Assembly: GCA_018241165.1 (NCBI GenBank)
Contig: JAFEEK010000486.1
Location: forward strand, 1-13,201
Length of the DNA stretch: 13,201 bases
Direction: 5' to 3'
From: Pseudomonadota bacterium
Lineage (GTDB): Bacteria > Pseudomonadota > Gammaproteobacteria > Xanthomonadales > Rhodanobacteraceae
In this document: in pieces, positions 1 through 7,901 of the stretch
Layout of the letters: each line of letters starts with the position of its first letter
Numbering within the stretch: position 1 is the first letter of the stretch
Program-made: the position numbers and the translations under genes
Notes under the pieces: generated by a model
Databases searched by the model: none
Told to the model about the DNA's origin: nothing
The model's input: the letters and a program-made list of their open reading frames with translations, nothing else

Positions 1-821
1 AGCGTGAAGCCCATGTCGCGGTAGAACGGACTCATGATGCCGCCGATCGTCGCCTGTTCGGGAATCTTGAACAGCAGGATGAACGCGAGCGTCGCCAGCG
101 CCAGCGGCAATCCATAACGCCGGAAGAAATCCGCAAACGGTTCGATGACACCCACGCGCATCGCCTCGCGCCAGCGTAGTGGAGTTTTTTCGATCGCATC
201 CGGTTCGCGTGCAAGCAGGTTCGCCACGATCGGCACGAACATCGTCGCCGTCATGGCGACGTAGACGGCTCGCCACGGCCAATGGTCGGCAAGGATCAGG
301 GCCAGCGCGCCGGCCACGAGCAGGCCGATCCGATATCCCAGCGCATAGGTCGCCACCAGCGCGCCCTGGTCGCGTACCGGCGCGATCTCGATGCGGTAGG
401 CGTCCACGGCAATGTCCTGGGTGGCGCCAAAAAACGCCACGGCCAGCGCCGCGATGACGAAGGGCGCAAGGTTGTCCGGCGTAATCGCAGCCATCGCCAG
501 CAGGCCCGCGACGACACCCAGTTGAGCAAACGCAAGCCAGCCGCGCCGGCGTCCGAGGCGATCAAACAACGGCAAGCGCCAATGATCGAGCAACGGCGCC
601 CACAGGAACTTGAGCGCGTAGGCCATGCCGGCACTGGCGATCATGGTGATGTCGGCGATGGCGATGCCGCGCTGCTTGAGCCAGTACGCCAGCGTGCCGG
701 CCACGAGCAGGAACGGCAAGCCGGACGAGAAGCCGAAGAACAGCATCGTCCATGCCGCGGGCGTCGTGAACGCGCGCCACAGCGACGGCTTGTTCGCCGC
801 GGCCACGGCTTCAGAGGGCAT
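1..821 (-). CDS. ampG: AmpG-family muropeptide MFS permease, 3' part cut by the window edge
   Basis: Translating the minus strand from the ATG at 819-821 gives 273 codons with no stop before position 1, so only the N-terminal half of a roughly 450-500 residue transporter is present. It is strongly hydrophobic, with about seven membrane segments, and carries stretches typical of AmpG: FGFSSGLPFLLVAGTLAYWL near the start and ATQDIAVDAYRIE in the middle. AmpG is an inner-membrane major-facilitator permease that imports anhydro-muropeptides for cell-wall recycling and, in many gammaproteobacteria, feeds AmpR-controlled beta-lactamase induction. Its start overlaps the end of the upstream xth gene by 11 nt and has no clear Shine-Dalgarno sequence, so translation is probably coupled to xth. 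The family call is firm; the substrate is inferred. Related acetyl-CoA transporter-like MFS proteins are the main alternative. Confidence 0.87.
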   Translation of the reverse strand, partial: MPSEAVAAANKPSLWRAFTTPAAWTMLFFGFSSGLPFLLVAGTLAYWLKQRGIAIADITMIASAGMAYALKFLWAPLLDHWRLPLFDRLGRRRGWLAFAQLGVVAGLLAMAAITPDNLAPFVIAALAVAFFGATQDIAVDAYRIEIAPVRDQGALVATYALGYRIGLLVAGALALILADHWPWRAVYVAMTATMFVPIVANLLAREPDAIEKTPLRWREAMRVGVIEPFADFFRRYGLPLALATLAFILLFKIPEQATIGGIMSPFYRDMGFT

Positions 822-1578
822 AGTCGACCGTATACGGCGCGTGGTCGGAGAACTTCGGTGTTGCCGCAATCGCGCACGATTTCAGCTTCGCGCCCAGACC
901 CGGCGTGACGATCTGGTAGTCGATGCGCCAGCCGACATTGTTCGCGCGCGCCGCGCCGCGTGCCGACCACCAGGTGTAGTCCTCGCCATCGGGTTTCAGC
1001 GCGCGATACGAATCGACCCAGCCGTGTTTGCCGATCAGCGCGTTGAGCCAGGCGCGCTCCTCGGGCAGGCAACCGGAATTCTTCTGGTTGGATTTCCAGT
1101 TGCGGATGTCGAGTTCGCTGCGCACGATGTTCCAGTCGCCGCACAAGACATACTCGCGCCTGGACTTGCGCCAATCCGCGAAGATGCCGCCGAGCCAGTC
1201 CATGACCTTGTATTTGAATTGCTGGCGTTCTTCGCCCGACGTGCCGGACGGAATGTAGAACGACACCACGCTCAACTTCCCGTAACGCGCCTCGATATAG
1301 CGGCCTTCGTCGTCGAACGGTGCCCAATCGAGCTTTGTCAGTATCTCGTCGGGTTCACGCCGTGAATAGATTGCCACACCCGAATAGCCTTTCTTCGTCG
1401 CATCGCGATAGAAACAGTGATGGCCGTCGGGACGAAACATCGGATCCGTCAGTTGGCCTTCCTGCGCCTTGGTTTCCTGCAGGCACACGACGTCCGCATT
1501 CTGCTTTTTCAGCCAGTCGAAAAAGCCCTTGGTTGCCGCAGAACGGATGCCGTTGGCGTTGAAACTGACGATTCTCAC
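811..1578 (-). CDS. xth: Exodeoxyribonuclease III family nuclease (Crc-locus ExoIII)
   Basis: The product is 255 residues in the exonuclease III/AP-endonuclease fold and probably acts in base-excision repair at abasic sites and 3' ends. All expected catalytic positions are visible: Asn7 in SFNANGIRSA, Glu35 in LQETKAQ, Tyr108 in SFYIPSG, Asp148 and Asn150 in CGDWN, and Asp245-His246 in FSDHAP; WRIDY is also present. I chose the GTG at 1576-1578 because MRIVSFNANGIR is the usual family N-terminus; the frame is open 40 codons further upstream, but that stretch would overlap pyrE on the other strand. In Pseudomonas the position beside pyrE is held by Crc, a relative that has lost its catalytic residues and works in catabolite repression. 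Here the catalytic set is intact, so nuclease function is favoured. It is first in a pair with ampG. Confidence 0.92.
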   Translation of the reverse strand: MRIVSFNANGIRSAATKGFFDWLKKQNADVVCLQETKAQEGQLTDPMFRPDGHHCFYRDATKKGYSGVAIYSRREPDEILTKLDWAPFDDEGRYIEARYGKLSVVSFYIPSGTSGEERQQFKYKVMDWLGGIFADWRKSRREYVLCGDWNIVRSELDIRNWKSNQKNSGCLPEERAWLNALIGKHGWVDSYRALKPDGEDYTWWSARGAARANNVGWRIDYQIVTPGLGAKLKSCAIAATPKFSDHAPYTVDYAL

Positions 1579-1646
1579 GGGCGCGCGGTTCCGGATGCTG
1601 GACTCAGGGATAATAGCCGGAAATCCCTGGCCACGAACGCGCAGCC
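1579..1646. promoter_or_regulatory. Divergent xth/pyrE control region with inverted repeat
   Basis: These 68 bases separate the two divergent starts and must hold both promoters unless they lie inside coding sequence. GATAAT at 1609-1614 resembles a -10 box for pyrE; read on the other strand, TATTAT at 1616-1611 could serve xth. No good -35 hexamer is seen at 16-18 bp from either. A perfect 7-bp inverted repeat, CAGGGAT at 1605-1611 and ATCCCTG at 1623-1629, flanks this AT-rich spot, and TTCCGG/CCGGAA (1589-1594, 1617-1622) forms a second pair. The -10 boxes are tentative. Confidence 0.4.
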
Positions 1647-2288
1647 ATGCTCGCCCACCAACGCGAATTCCTCGATCTGGCCTTGGCCAAAAATGCATTG
1701 CGTTTCGGGCAGTTCACACTCAAATCCGGGCGCCTCAGCCCGTATTTCTTCAACGCCGGCTTGTTCGATTCCGGCGCAGCACTGGACGCACTCGGCCGCG
1801 CCTACGCGCAAACCGCGATTACGGTCGGCGTCGGTTTCGACATGCTGTTCGGCCCGGCCTACAAGGGCATCGCGCTGGCCACCGCCACGGCGGTCGCGCT
1901 CGCGCGCGAGCATGCGCGCGACGTGCCGCTGGCGTTCAACCGCAAGGAAGCCAAGGACCACGGCGAAGGCGGCGTGCTGATCGGCGCACCGCTCGCCGGC
2001 CGTGTGCTGATCGTCGACGACGTGATCAGCGCCGGTACCGCCACGCGCGAATCCATCGCGTTGATCCGCAGTAATGGCGCCACCCCCGCCGGCGTGCTGA
2101 TCGCGCTGGATCGCCAGGAGCGCGGCCAAGGCGTGCAATCGGCGGCACAGGAAATCGCCGCCGAATTCGGCATTCCGGTCATCGCGATCGCACGGCTGGA
2201 GGAGTTGCTCGCGCTGGTAGGCGAGCGTCCCGAACTGGCCGAGCATCGCGCGCGGCTTGCCGCCTACCGATCCAGCCATGGCGTGTAA
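1647..2288 (+). CDS. pyrE: Orotate phosphoribosyltransferase
   Basis: The product is 213 residues, the same length as E. coli PyrE. It converts orotate and PRPP to orotidine 5'-monophosphate in cytosolic pyrimidine synthesis. Visible motifs in order are FTLKSGR (about 23-29), FGPAYKG (68-74), the flexible catalytic loop [12 protein letters not shown] (98-109) and the PRPP-binding signature [13 protein letters not shown] (120-132). The ATG start gives the expected N-terminus; no strong Shine-Dalgarno sequence precedes it. The gene is divergent from xth and followed after 50 nt by a DUF4124 gene that seems to have its own promoter and ribosome binding site. A hairpin-capable inverted repeat lies just upstream. 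In enterobacteria pyrE is controlled by leader attenuation, but no leader peptide is visible here. Confidence 0.97.
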   Translation: MLAHQREFLDLALAKNALRFGQFTLKSGRLSPYFFNAGLFDSGAALDALGRAYAQTAITVGVGFDMLFGPAYKGIALATATAVALAREHARDVPLAFNRKEAKDHGEGGVLIGAPLAGRVLIVDDVISAGTATRESIALIRSNGATPAGVLIALDRQERGQGVQSAAQEIAAEFGIPVIAIARLEELLALVGERPELAEHRARLAAYRSSHGV

Positions 2289-2310
2289 TGCCGGTTGACG
2301 CGCCGCGCCG

Positions 2311-2331
2311 TATACTCCAAAACCCGGAGGA
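2311..2331 (+). promoter_or_regulatory. -10-like TATACT box and strong ribosome binding site of the DUF4124 gene
   Basis: TATACT at 2311-2316 is followed 9 nt later by GGAGGA at 2326-2331, which sits 8 nt before the ATG at 2339 and fixes that start over an in-frame ATG at 2288. If TATACT is a -10 box, the mRNA would begin almost at the ribosome binding site. TTGACG lies upstream at 2295-2300, but the 10-bp gap is too short for a normal sigma70 promoter. Confidence 0.5.
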
Positions 2332-2338
2332 TATTCCC

Positions 2339-2980
2339 ATGCGCCGCATCGGTTTGCTGATTGCCTTTTCCCTGCTCGCGTTCGCGGCAATCAACGCGCT
2401 TGCCGCCGAGAAACAACCTGAACGTTATCGCTGGAAGGATGCGCAGGGCGTCGTGCATTTCGACGACGTGCTGTCGGACGCTGCCATCCAGGCGGGTTAC
2501 GACGTGGTCGGCGGCAGCGGCATGAAGATCCGTCATGTGGCCGCGCCGATGACTGCCGAAGAGCAAAAGGCCGACGATAACGCCAGGGCCAAGCAGAAAG
2601 CGGCAGACAAGGTCGCGGCCGACCAGGCACGCGATGACGCGCAGATGCTCGCGGCCTATCCGAACGAATCGGATTTGAGCGACGCGCACCAGGCGCAACT
2701 GGCCATGATCGACCAGTACGTCCAGGCTACCCAGATCAGCCTGCAAAGCCAGGAAAAAAGCCTGACCGCAAACCTTTCCCATGCTGCCGATCTCGAGCGC
2801 ACCGGCAAACCGATACCCAAGGCGCTGAGCGAGCAGATCGAATCGCTGCGCGCGAACATCGAGAAGCAAAAAGCCTACATCGCCGCGAAGCAGCAGGAAA
2901 AAAACGACAGCGCGTCGAAGTTCGACGCTGAACTGGCGCATTACCGCCAGATCAAGGCGAAGTCGCGTTCGCAGCCGTAG
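2339..2980 (+). CDS. Secreted DUF4124-domain protein with coiled-coil tail
   Basis: The product is 213 residues and probably exported: residues 1-23 form a signal peptide (Arg-Arg, hydrophobic core, NALAA cleavage region). Residues 29-45 (RYRWKDAQGVVHFDD) match the start of the DUF4124 domain, a small envelope-associated module common in gammaproteobacteria that often occurs with peptidoglycan enzymes. From about residue 72 to the end the protein is rich in Ala, Lys, Gln, Glu and Asp with few hydrophobics beyond heptad positions, suggesting long helices or a coiled coil (for example ESLRANIEKQKAYIAAKQQE). No enzymatic motif is seen and there is no cysteine. The gene follows pyrE and ends 7 nt from the convergent algC stop, leaving no room for a separate terminator. 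Function is unknown; a periplasmic structural role is a guess. Confidence 0.85.
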   Translation: MRRIGLLIAFSLLAFAAINALAAEKQPERYRWKDAQGVVHFDDVLSDAAIQAGYDVVGGSGMKIRHVAAPMTAEEQKADDNARAKQKAADKVAADQARDDAQMLAAYPNESDLSDAHQAQLAMIDQYVQATQISLQSQEKSLTANLSHAADLERTGKPIPKALSEQIESLRANIEKQKAYIAAKQQEKNDSASKFDAELAHYRQIKAKSRSQP

Positions 2981-2987
2981 GCTCGCC

Positions 2988-5384
2988 TCAGAACGGCAAT
3001 TTCAGGTTCGCATCCAGGGCAAGCAACTGCTTGCGGAACGTATCCTGGATGCGCGCCAGCGCCACGTCGGTATCGGCGTCGAAGCGCAGCACCAGCACCG
3101 GTGTGGTGTTGGAAGCACGCACCAATCCCCAGCCATCCGGCCAGTCCGCGCGCACCCCGTCGATGGTGGTGACGCGCGCGCCTTCGAAGCTCGATTTTTC
3201 CTTGAACTTTTCGATGAAACGGTAGTGTTCGCCTTCGACCATTTCGATTTTCAGTTCCGGCGTTGACACGCCCTTGGGCAGGCTGTCGAAGATTTCCTGC
3301 GGCGCACGGCCTTCCGCATCGGCGGCGAGGATTTCCATCAACCGCGCCGCGGCGTAGATGCCGTCGTCAAAGCCGTACCAGCGCTCGCGGAAAAAGAAAT
3401 GCCCGCTCATTTCGCCGGCCAGTTCGGCCTCGGTTTCGCGCATCTTCGACTTGATCAGCGAATGCCCGGTCTTCCACATGATCGGGCTGCCGCCGGCCTG
3501 CAAGATCCACGGTTGCAGCTTGCCCGTGCACTTGACGTCGTAGATGATCGTGGCGCCCGGATTGCGCGTGAGCACGTCGCGCGCGAACAGCATCAGCGTG
3601 CGGTCCGGGAAAATGATCTCGCCGTTCGCGGTGACCACGCCGAGGCGGTCGCCGTCGCCGTCGAAAGCCAGGCCCACGTCGGCGTGCATCTGCTTTACCG
3701 ACAGGATCAGGTCCTGCAGGTTGTGCGGATCGGACGGATCCGGATGATGGTTCGGGAAATTGCCGTCGACGTCGCAATACAACGGCAGTACTTCGCAGCC
3801 GATGCCTTCGAGAACCGCCGGCGCGACCGCGCCCGGAATGCCATTGCCGCAATCGACCACGACCTTGAGCTTGCGTTCGATCAGCACGTCGCTGGTGATG
3901 CGGTCGATGTAATCCGCGGTCACGTCCATCGCCTGCAGGCCACCGCTGCCGCTGGCGAGCCGGTTTTCGCTGATGCGTGCGTACAGGTCGGCGATGGCCT
4001 GCTCGGCCAGGGTCTCGCCGCCAAGCACGATCTTGAAACCGTTGTAATCCGGCGGATTGTGGCTGCCGGTGACCATCACGCCGGAACCGGCGTTGAGGTG
4101 ATAGGTGGCGAAATACAACACCGGCGTTGGTACCGCACCGATGTCGATCACATTGCAACCGGTCGCGCGCAGGCCTTCGATCAATGCGGCGGAAAGCTCC
4201 GGACCTGACAGGCGACCGTCGCGCCCGACCACGATTTCCTTCATTCCGCGCTGCTGCGCCTCACTGCCGATGGCGCGGCCGATCTGGCGCGCCACGCCGG
4301 CGGTCAGCGTCTTGCCGAGCACGCCGCGGATGTCGTAAGCGCGGAAGATACTGCGATCAACCACGACGTCGGTCTGCGCTGCCGATGGCGCAGGCTTGGC
4401 CTTCACCGCCGGCGCGGGCTTGGCGATGGCCTGTGCCAGGGTTTGTTCCGGCGCGGCGTGATCCGTTGCGTGCCGTCGCAGGAAGCGGTCAAGCGCTTCA
4501 CGTAACCCGATATTGCGCGCCTGCAGCAAGAACATGCCCAATCCGAACAGGATCAAGGTCAGCGGTATCGCCAACCACAAATTGTCGGGAAGCAGGATGT
4601 CGAACTCTTCCAGCATGCCGCCGATGCGGAACAGGCTGCCGCCGACGCCAATGCCCGGATCGGTCAGCGAATCGCGCACGGACGCATTGCCGATGCTGGC
4701 AATGATCATATCGCCGCGACCTTCGCCCTGGCGCAGGTCGATGCGGGCATTCGACACCGGTTGCTCATGGAAAATCTTCAGCAATGGTTCGAACGGCAGC
4801 TCGATGTAGGCATAAGCCAAAGTTTGCTTGTCGTGAATGACCGGCAACGCAAACGCAAGCACGCGCTGCTTCGCGGCGACCAGACGGGACTGCAGCGGCG
4901 CGCCCATCTGCGACTGGTGCGCCTGCACCAGCATGGCGGCCTTGGCATAACCGAATTTGGCGAAGTCGGTGCCGAGTACGTCGCTCAGATCGGCGCGGTA
5001 GAAGTTCGCGGCGACAAGATCGGGGATGCCCTTTTTCAAGGCGGCAACGGCAGCCGCATCGCCGGCATCGCCGCTTGTCGCCAAAGCCGTGGCCACGGCA
5101 TCGCCGTTGATTTCATGAATCACGCGCAGTCGCGTGTCCGCGACAAATTGGTTCAGCGCCACGACTTCGGCGCGGCTGACGCTGTCAACCTGGTGGGAGC
5201 CGCTGATGCGGCTCCACATCAGCCATGACTGCCAGGCGCAGAAGGCGCCCGCCACGAACGCGAGGCAGGCACCGAGAAACAACACGTTGCGCGGATCGAG
5301 CAATCGCGCCAACGCACCGGGTGCGCGCGCCTGTTCAATCGCGCGTTGCAGTGCGGATGGTTTGTCGCCGGACTTGTTCGCCAT
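2988..5384 (-). CDS. algC: Membrane-anchored phosphomannomutase/phosphoglucomutase (AlgC/XanA type)
   Basis: The product is 798 residues in two parts. Residues 1-290 are a membrane module: a transmembrane helix at about 34-57, a predicted periplasmic segment of about 210 residues, and a second helix at about 269-288. An Ala/Pro/Lys-rich linker (about 315-338) leads to a cytosolic alpha-D-phosphohexomutase (about 345-795) with phosphoserine loop TGSHNP (Ser441), metal loop DGDGDR (575-580), sugar-specificity loop GEMSGH (657-662) and phosphate-binding RASNTTP (756-762). The enzyme interconverts 1- and 6-phosphates of mannose and glucose, supplying LPS and exopolysaccharide precursors. The ATG at 5382-5384 lies 29 nt after the dut stop; the frame stays open to 5681 only as a shadow of dut. 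Such N-terminal extensions are known in some Pseudomonas and Xanthomonas homologues; the function of the periplasmic part is not known to me. Confidence 0.93.
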   Translation of the reverse strand: MANKSGDKPSALQRAIEQARAPGALARLLDPRNVLFLGACLAFVAGAFCAWQSWLMWSRISGSHQVDSVSRAEVVALNQFVADTRLRVIHEINGDAVATALATSGDAGDAAAVAALKKGIPDLVAANFYRADLSDVLGTDFAKFGYAKAAMLVQAHQSQMGAPLQSRLVAAKQRVLAFALPVIHDKQTLAYAYIELPFEPLLKIFHEQPVSNARIDLRQGEGRGDMIIASIGNASVRDSLTDPGIGVGGSLFRIGGMLEEFDILLPDNLWLAIPLTLILFGLGMFLLQARNIGLREALDRFLRRHATDHAAPEQTLAQAIAKPAPAVKAKPAPSAAQTDVVVDRSIFRAYDIRGVLGKTLTAGVARQIGRAIGSEAQQRGMKEIVVGRDGRLSGPELSAALIEGLRATGCNVIDIGAVPTPVLYFATYHLNAGSGVMVTGSHNPPDYNGFKIVLGGETLAEQAIADLYARISENRLASGSGGLQAMDVTADYIDRITSDVLIERKLKVVVDCGNGIPGAVAPAVLEGIGCEVLPLYCDVDGNFPNHHPDPSDPHNLQDLILSVKQMHADVGLAFDGDGDRLGVVTANGEIIFPDRTLMLFARDVLTRNPGATIIYDVKCTGKLQPWILQAGGSPIMWKTGHSLIKSKMRETEAELAGEMSGHFFFRERWYGFDDGIYAAARLMEILAADAEGRAPQEIFDSLPKGVSTPELKIEMVEGEHYRFIEKFKEKSSFEGARVTTIDGVRADWPDGWGLVRASNTTPVLVLRFDADTDVALARIQDTFRKQLLALDANLKLPF

Positions 5385-5413
5385 CGCCAATCTGCCGTAT
5401 CCGTCAGGGTCGT

Positions 5414-5869
5414 TCAGCGCGCGCCGGTATGTCCGAATCCGCCCGCACCGCGCGCGCTGACGTCGAATTCTTCCACCAATCGAAACTGCGCGCGCGCGAC
5501 TGGCACGAACACCAGTTGCGCAATGCGCTCTCCCGGGGCAATGGTATAGGGCGCCTGCGCGCGGTTCCAGCATGAGATCATCAACGGCCCCTGGTAATCG
5601 GAATCGATCAGGCCGGTGAGGTTGCCCAGCACGATGCCGTGCTTGTGACCCAGGCCCGAGCGCGGCAGGATCACCGCGCAATAGTCAGGATCGCCGATGT
5701 GGATGGCGATGCCGGTGGGAATCAGTGCGCTGGCGCCGGGCGCAAGCGTCAGCGGCGCGTCCAGGATCGCGCGCAAGTCCATGCCCGCCGACCCGGCCGT
5801 GGCCGGCGTGGGCAGCGGGATTTCCACACCGACGCGGGGATCCAGGATCTTCAATTCCACGTCAATCAT
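5414..5869 (-). CDS. dut: dUTP diphosphatase (dUTPase)
   Basis: The product is 151 residues, the length of E. coli Dut. It hydrolyses dUTP to dUMP and pyrophosphate, keeping uracil out of DNA and providing the dTMP precursor; it works as a trimer with shared active sites. All five family motifs are present: [10 protein letters not shown] (25-34), [11 protein letters not shown] (69-79), [13 protein letters not shown] (82-94, with the catalytic Asp), [12 protein letters not shown] (113-124) and the C-terminal Gly-rich [10 protein letters not shown] (140-149). The ATG start overlaps the coaBC stop by 4 nt (ATGA), a typical translational-coupling arrangement, and was preferred to upstream in-frame codons that would run into coaBC. 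It is the middle gene of coaBC-dut-algC. Confidence 0.97.
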   Translation of the reverse strand: MIDVELKILDPRVGVEIPLPTPATAGSAGMDLRAILDAPLTLAPGASALIPTGIAIHIGDPDYCAVILPRSGLGHKHGIVLGNLTGLIDSDYQGPLMISCWNRAQAPYTIAPGERIAQLVFVPVARAQFRLVEEFDVSARGAGGFGHTGAR

Positions 5870-7086
5870 TTGCGGCGCGCCTTTGCGGGTTTCGCGCGCA
5901 AAGTCGCGATACGTTCGAGCAGGCGATGCGCCAGCGCGAGTTTGTCCGCGCGTTGCAGTTGTTCCTTGCCGCCCGGCCAAAGCAGGGTCAGTTCGTTGTC
6001 GGCGGCATCGAAGCCCGCACCTTCGCCAACACGGTTGGCAGCGATCAGATCCAGGCGCTTGCGTTCGAGCTTGGCGCGCGCATGGCTTTCCACACTCTCG
6101 GTTTCTGCCGCAAATCCGGCAACGAAGGGCTTTTTCTTCAACGCCGCCACTTCCGCGACGATGTCGGGATTTTCTGCAAGTTCCAGAATCAGTGCCTTGC
6201 CGCTCTTCTTCAATTTATGCGATGCAATTTCCGCCGGACGATAGTCGCCGACCGCAGCTGCGGATATGAATACGTCGCATCGTGGAATTTGCCGCATCAC
6301 CGCTGCGCGCATCTCGCGCGCGCTGCGCACGTCCTCGCGTGTCACGCCCGCCGGCGTGGAAAGATGCACGGGGCCGGCGACAAGATGCACTGCCGCGCCC
6401 TGTTCGACCGCTGCCTGCGCCAGTGCAAAGCCCATGCGCCCGGAACTGCGGTTGCCGATGAAGCGCACCGGATCGATGTCCTCGCAGGTCGGGCCGGCGC
6501 TGACCAGCACGCGCAAACCGGACAACGGTTTCGGACCATGCAGCGTCGCCAGTTCCGCGACGATCTGATGCGGTTCAAGCAGACGGCCGGGGCCGGATTC
6601 GGGCTCGGCCATCGGCCCGTCGCCCGGGCCCAGGATCGCCACGCCACGGGCTTGCAGCGTTTGCACGTTTGCCTGCGTGGCCGGATGCGCCCACATGCGC
6701 AGGTTCATCGCCGGCGCGACCGCCAATGGCGCGGCGCTGGCCAGGCACAGCGTGGTCAGCAGATCGTCGGCGATCCCGTGCGCAAGTCGCGCGATCGTGT
6801 TTGCGCTGGCCGGGGCGACGAGGATGTGCTGGGCCCAGCGCGCCAGTTCGATGTGGCCCATCGCGGCTTCGGCTGCTTCATCCCACAATCCGCTTCGCAC
6901 CGGATGGCCGGACAGCGCCTGAAACGTCAGCGGCGCGACAAAACGCGCCGCGTTCGCGGTCAGCACGACTTTCACGTCCGCGCCCGCGTCGCGCAGGCGC
7001 CGCGTCAGTTCGGCCGCCTTGTACGCGGCGATGCCGCCGCTCACGCCGAGCAGGATGCGCAGATTGGCCAGCGGCCGCGGAGGCAT
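5866..7086 (-). CDS. coaBC: Bifunctional phosphopantothenoylcysteine decarboxylase/synthetase
   Basis: The product is 406 residues, equal to E. coli CoaBC (Dfp), and performs two steps of coenzyme A synthesis: CTP-dependent joining of 4'-phosphopantothenate to cysteine and FMN-dependent decarboxylation to 4'-phosphopantetheine. The N-terminal CoaC half shows [12 protein letters not shown] (12-23), His78 in GHIELARW and Asn128 in PAMNLRMW. The C-terminal CoaB half (from about 188) shows [20 protein letters not shown] with Asn212, [10 protein letters not shown] and FAAETESVE. One oddity: the substrate-clamp segment that reads ACGD in E. coli (Cys158) reads AEPE here, with Glu161 in the cysteine position. 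The ATG at 7084-7086 gives the usual N-terminus; ATGs at 7146 and 7182 are possible but would add atypical residues and approach radC. Confidence 0.95.
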   Translation of the reverse strand: MPPRPLANLRILLGVSGGIAAYKAAELTRRLRDAGADVKVVLTANAARFVAPLTFQALSGHPVRSGLWDEAAEAAMGHIELARWAQHILVAPASANTIARLAHGIADDLLTTLCLASAAPLAVAPAMNLRMWAHPATQANVQTLQARGVAILGPGDGPMAEPESGPGRLLEPHQIVAELATLHGPKPLSGLRVLVSAGPTCEDIDPVRFIGNRSSGRMGFALAQAAVEQGAAVHLVAGPVHLSTPAGVTREDVRSAREMRAAVMRQIPRCDVFISAAAVGDYRPAEIASHKLKKSGKALILELAENPDIVAEVAALKKKPFVAGFAAETESVESHARAKLERKRLDLIAANRVGEGAGFDAADNELTLLWPGGKEQLQRADKLALAHRLLERIATLRAKPAKARRK

Positions 7087-7182
7087 GCGGGAAAATTCCG
7101 ACACGGTGAAGGGCGGATAGCTTACCGGAATTCGGCGGATTTCCATCTGCCGCAAGCACTGTGTCGCCGCAAGAATGGTCAT

Positions 7183-7860
7183 ATGGCGACGATCCGCGAT
7201 TGGCCCGAATCCGAACGACCGCGCGAAAAGCTGCTCGAACGCGGCGCATCGGCTCTATCCGACGCCGAATTGCTGGCGTTGTTCATCGGTACGGGCCGGC
7301 GCGGGCAGACCGCAGTCGATATCGGCCGCGAGTTGCTGGCGCGGCATGGCAACCTGAAGGCGCTGCTGGAGCGCGATGCAACAGCGCTCACCGCCGAGCC
7401 CGGTTTGGGCATGGCCACATCCAGCCGTCTGCTCGCCGCGCTCGAACTGGGACGGCGCTACCTTGCCTGCGAGCTGCAGCGGCCCGATGCGCTGGCGCAC
7501 CCGTCGGCCTGCGCGGATTACCTGCGCTCGCGCCTCGGCGCTTATCCCTACGAGGTCTTCGCCTGCCTGTTCCTGGACAACCGGCACCGCATCCTCGGCT
7601 TCGAGGAACTGTTCCGCGGCAGCATCGATGGCGCCAGCGTGCATCCGCGCGAAGTGGTGCGGCGTTGCCTCGCGCACAATGCCGCGGCGGTGATTTTCGC
7701 GCACAACCATCCGTCCGGCGTCGCCGAACCGAGCCAGGCGGACCGCGCCATCACCGCCGAACTCAAGCGCGCGCTGGAACTGATCCAGGTTCGCGTCGTC
7801 GACCACTTCATCGTCGGCGCCGGCGCGCCCACCTCGTTTGCCGCGCGCGGCTTGCTCTGA
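7183..7860 (+). CDS. radC: RadC family JAMM/MPN+ protein
   Basis: The product is 225 residues, full length for RadC (UPF0758). An N-terminal helical region ([21 protein letters not shown] opening, then a helix-hairpin-helix-like part at about 50-90) precedes an MPN+/JAMM domain whose metal-site residues are visible: His174 and His176 in HNHPSG and Asp187 in the EPSQAD segment. The conserved [10 protein letters not shown] and HPREVVRR blocks are present. RadC was named for a supposed recombination-repair role that was later withdrawn for E. coli; JAMM chemistry suggests a metal-dependent hydrolase, but the substrate is unsettled. The start is the ATG at 7183, with only a weak AAGAA ribosome-binding candidate. 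It is divergent from coaBC, with 96 nt between the starts. Confidence 0.95.
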   Translation: MATIRDWPESERPREKLLERGASALSDAELLALFIGTGRRGQTAVDIGRELLARHGNLKALLERDATALTAEPGLGMATSSRLLAALELGRRYLACELQRPDALAHPSACADYLRSRLGAYPYEVFACLFLDNRHRILGFEELFRGSIDGASVHPREVVRRCLAHNAAAVIFAHNHPSGVAEPSQADRAITAELKRALELIQVRVVDHFIVGAGAPTSFAARGLL

Positions 7861-7872
7861 GGAAGTTCGGGC

Positions 7873-7892
7873 TATACTCCGGCGCGGGAGGA
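7873..7892 (+). promoter_or_regulatory. -10-like TATACT box and ribosome binding site of the HD/PDE-like gene
   Basis: TATACT at 7873-7878 is followed 8 nt later by GGAGGA at 7887-7892, then a TTG at 7902 that opens the long reading frame. TTGCTC at 7852-7857 is a weak -35 candidate at 15 bp. The layout matches that before the DUF4124 gene. The ATG at 7892 overlaps the ribosome binding site itself and reads a different 40-codon frame, so the TTG is the better start. Confidence 0.45.
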
Positions 7893-7901
7893 TGAACGCG
7901 C

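Noticed and set aside
282..908. 208-codon plus-strand frame over the AmpG gene
   Set aside because: The minus strand encodes a hydrophobic AmpG-like transporter with family motifs; the plus frame is low-complexity Arg/Gln/His-rich sequence.
2295..2316. TTGACG plus TATACT as a sigma70 promoter for the DUF4124 gene
   Set aside because: The two hexamers are only 10 bp apart, whereas 16-18 bp is needed; only the TATACT element is kept as a tentative -10 box.
5385..5681. Upstream extension of the AlgC protein by 99 residues
   Set aside because: This stretch overlaps dut in another frame, and dut has all five dUTPase motifs there; the ATG at 5384 gives a sensible membrane-anchor N-terminus.
5725..7860. 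711-codon plus-strand open frame whose first two thirds lie antisense to coaBC and dut
   Set aside because: Only its last 225 codons are a real protein (RadC). The earlier part has no family motif and is Arg/His-rich, as expected for antisense reading of GC-rich genes.
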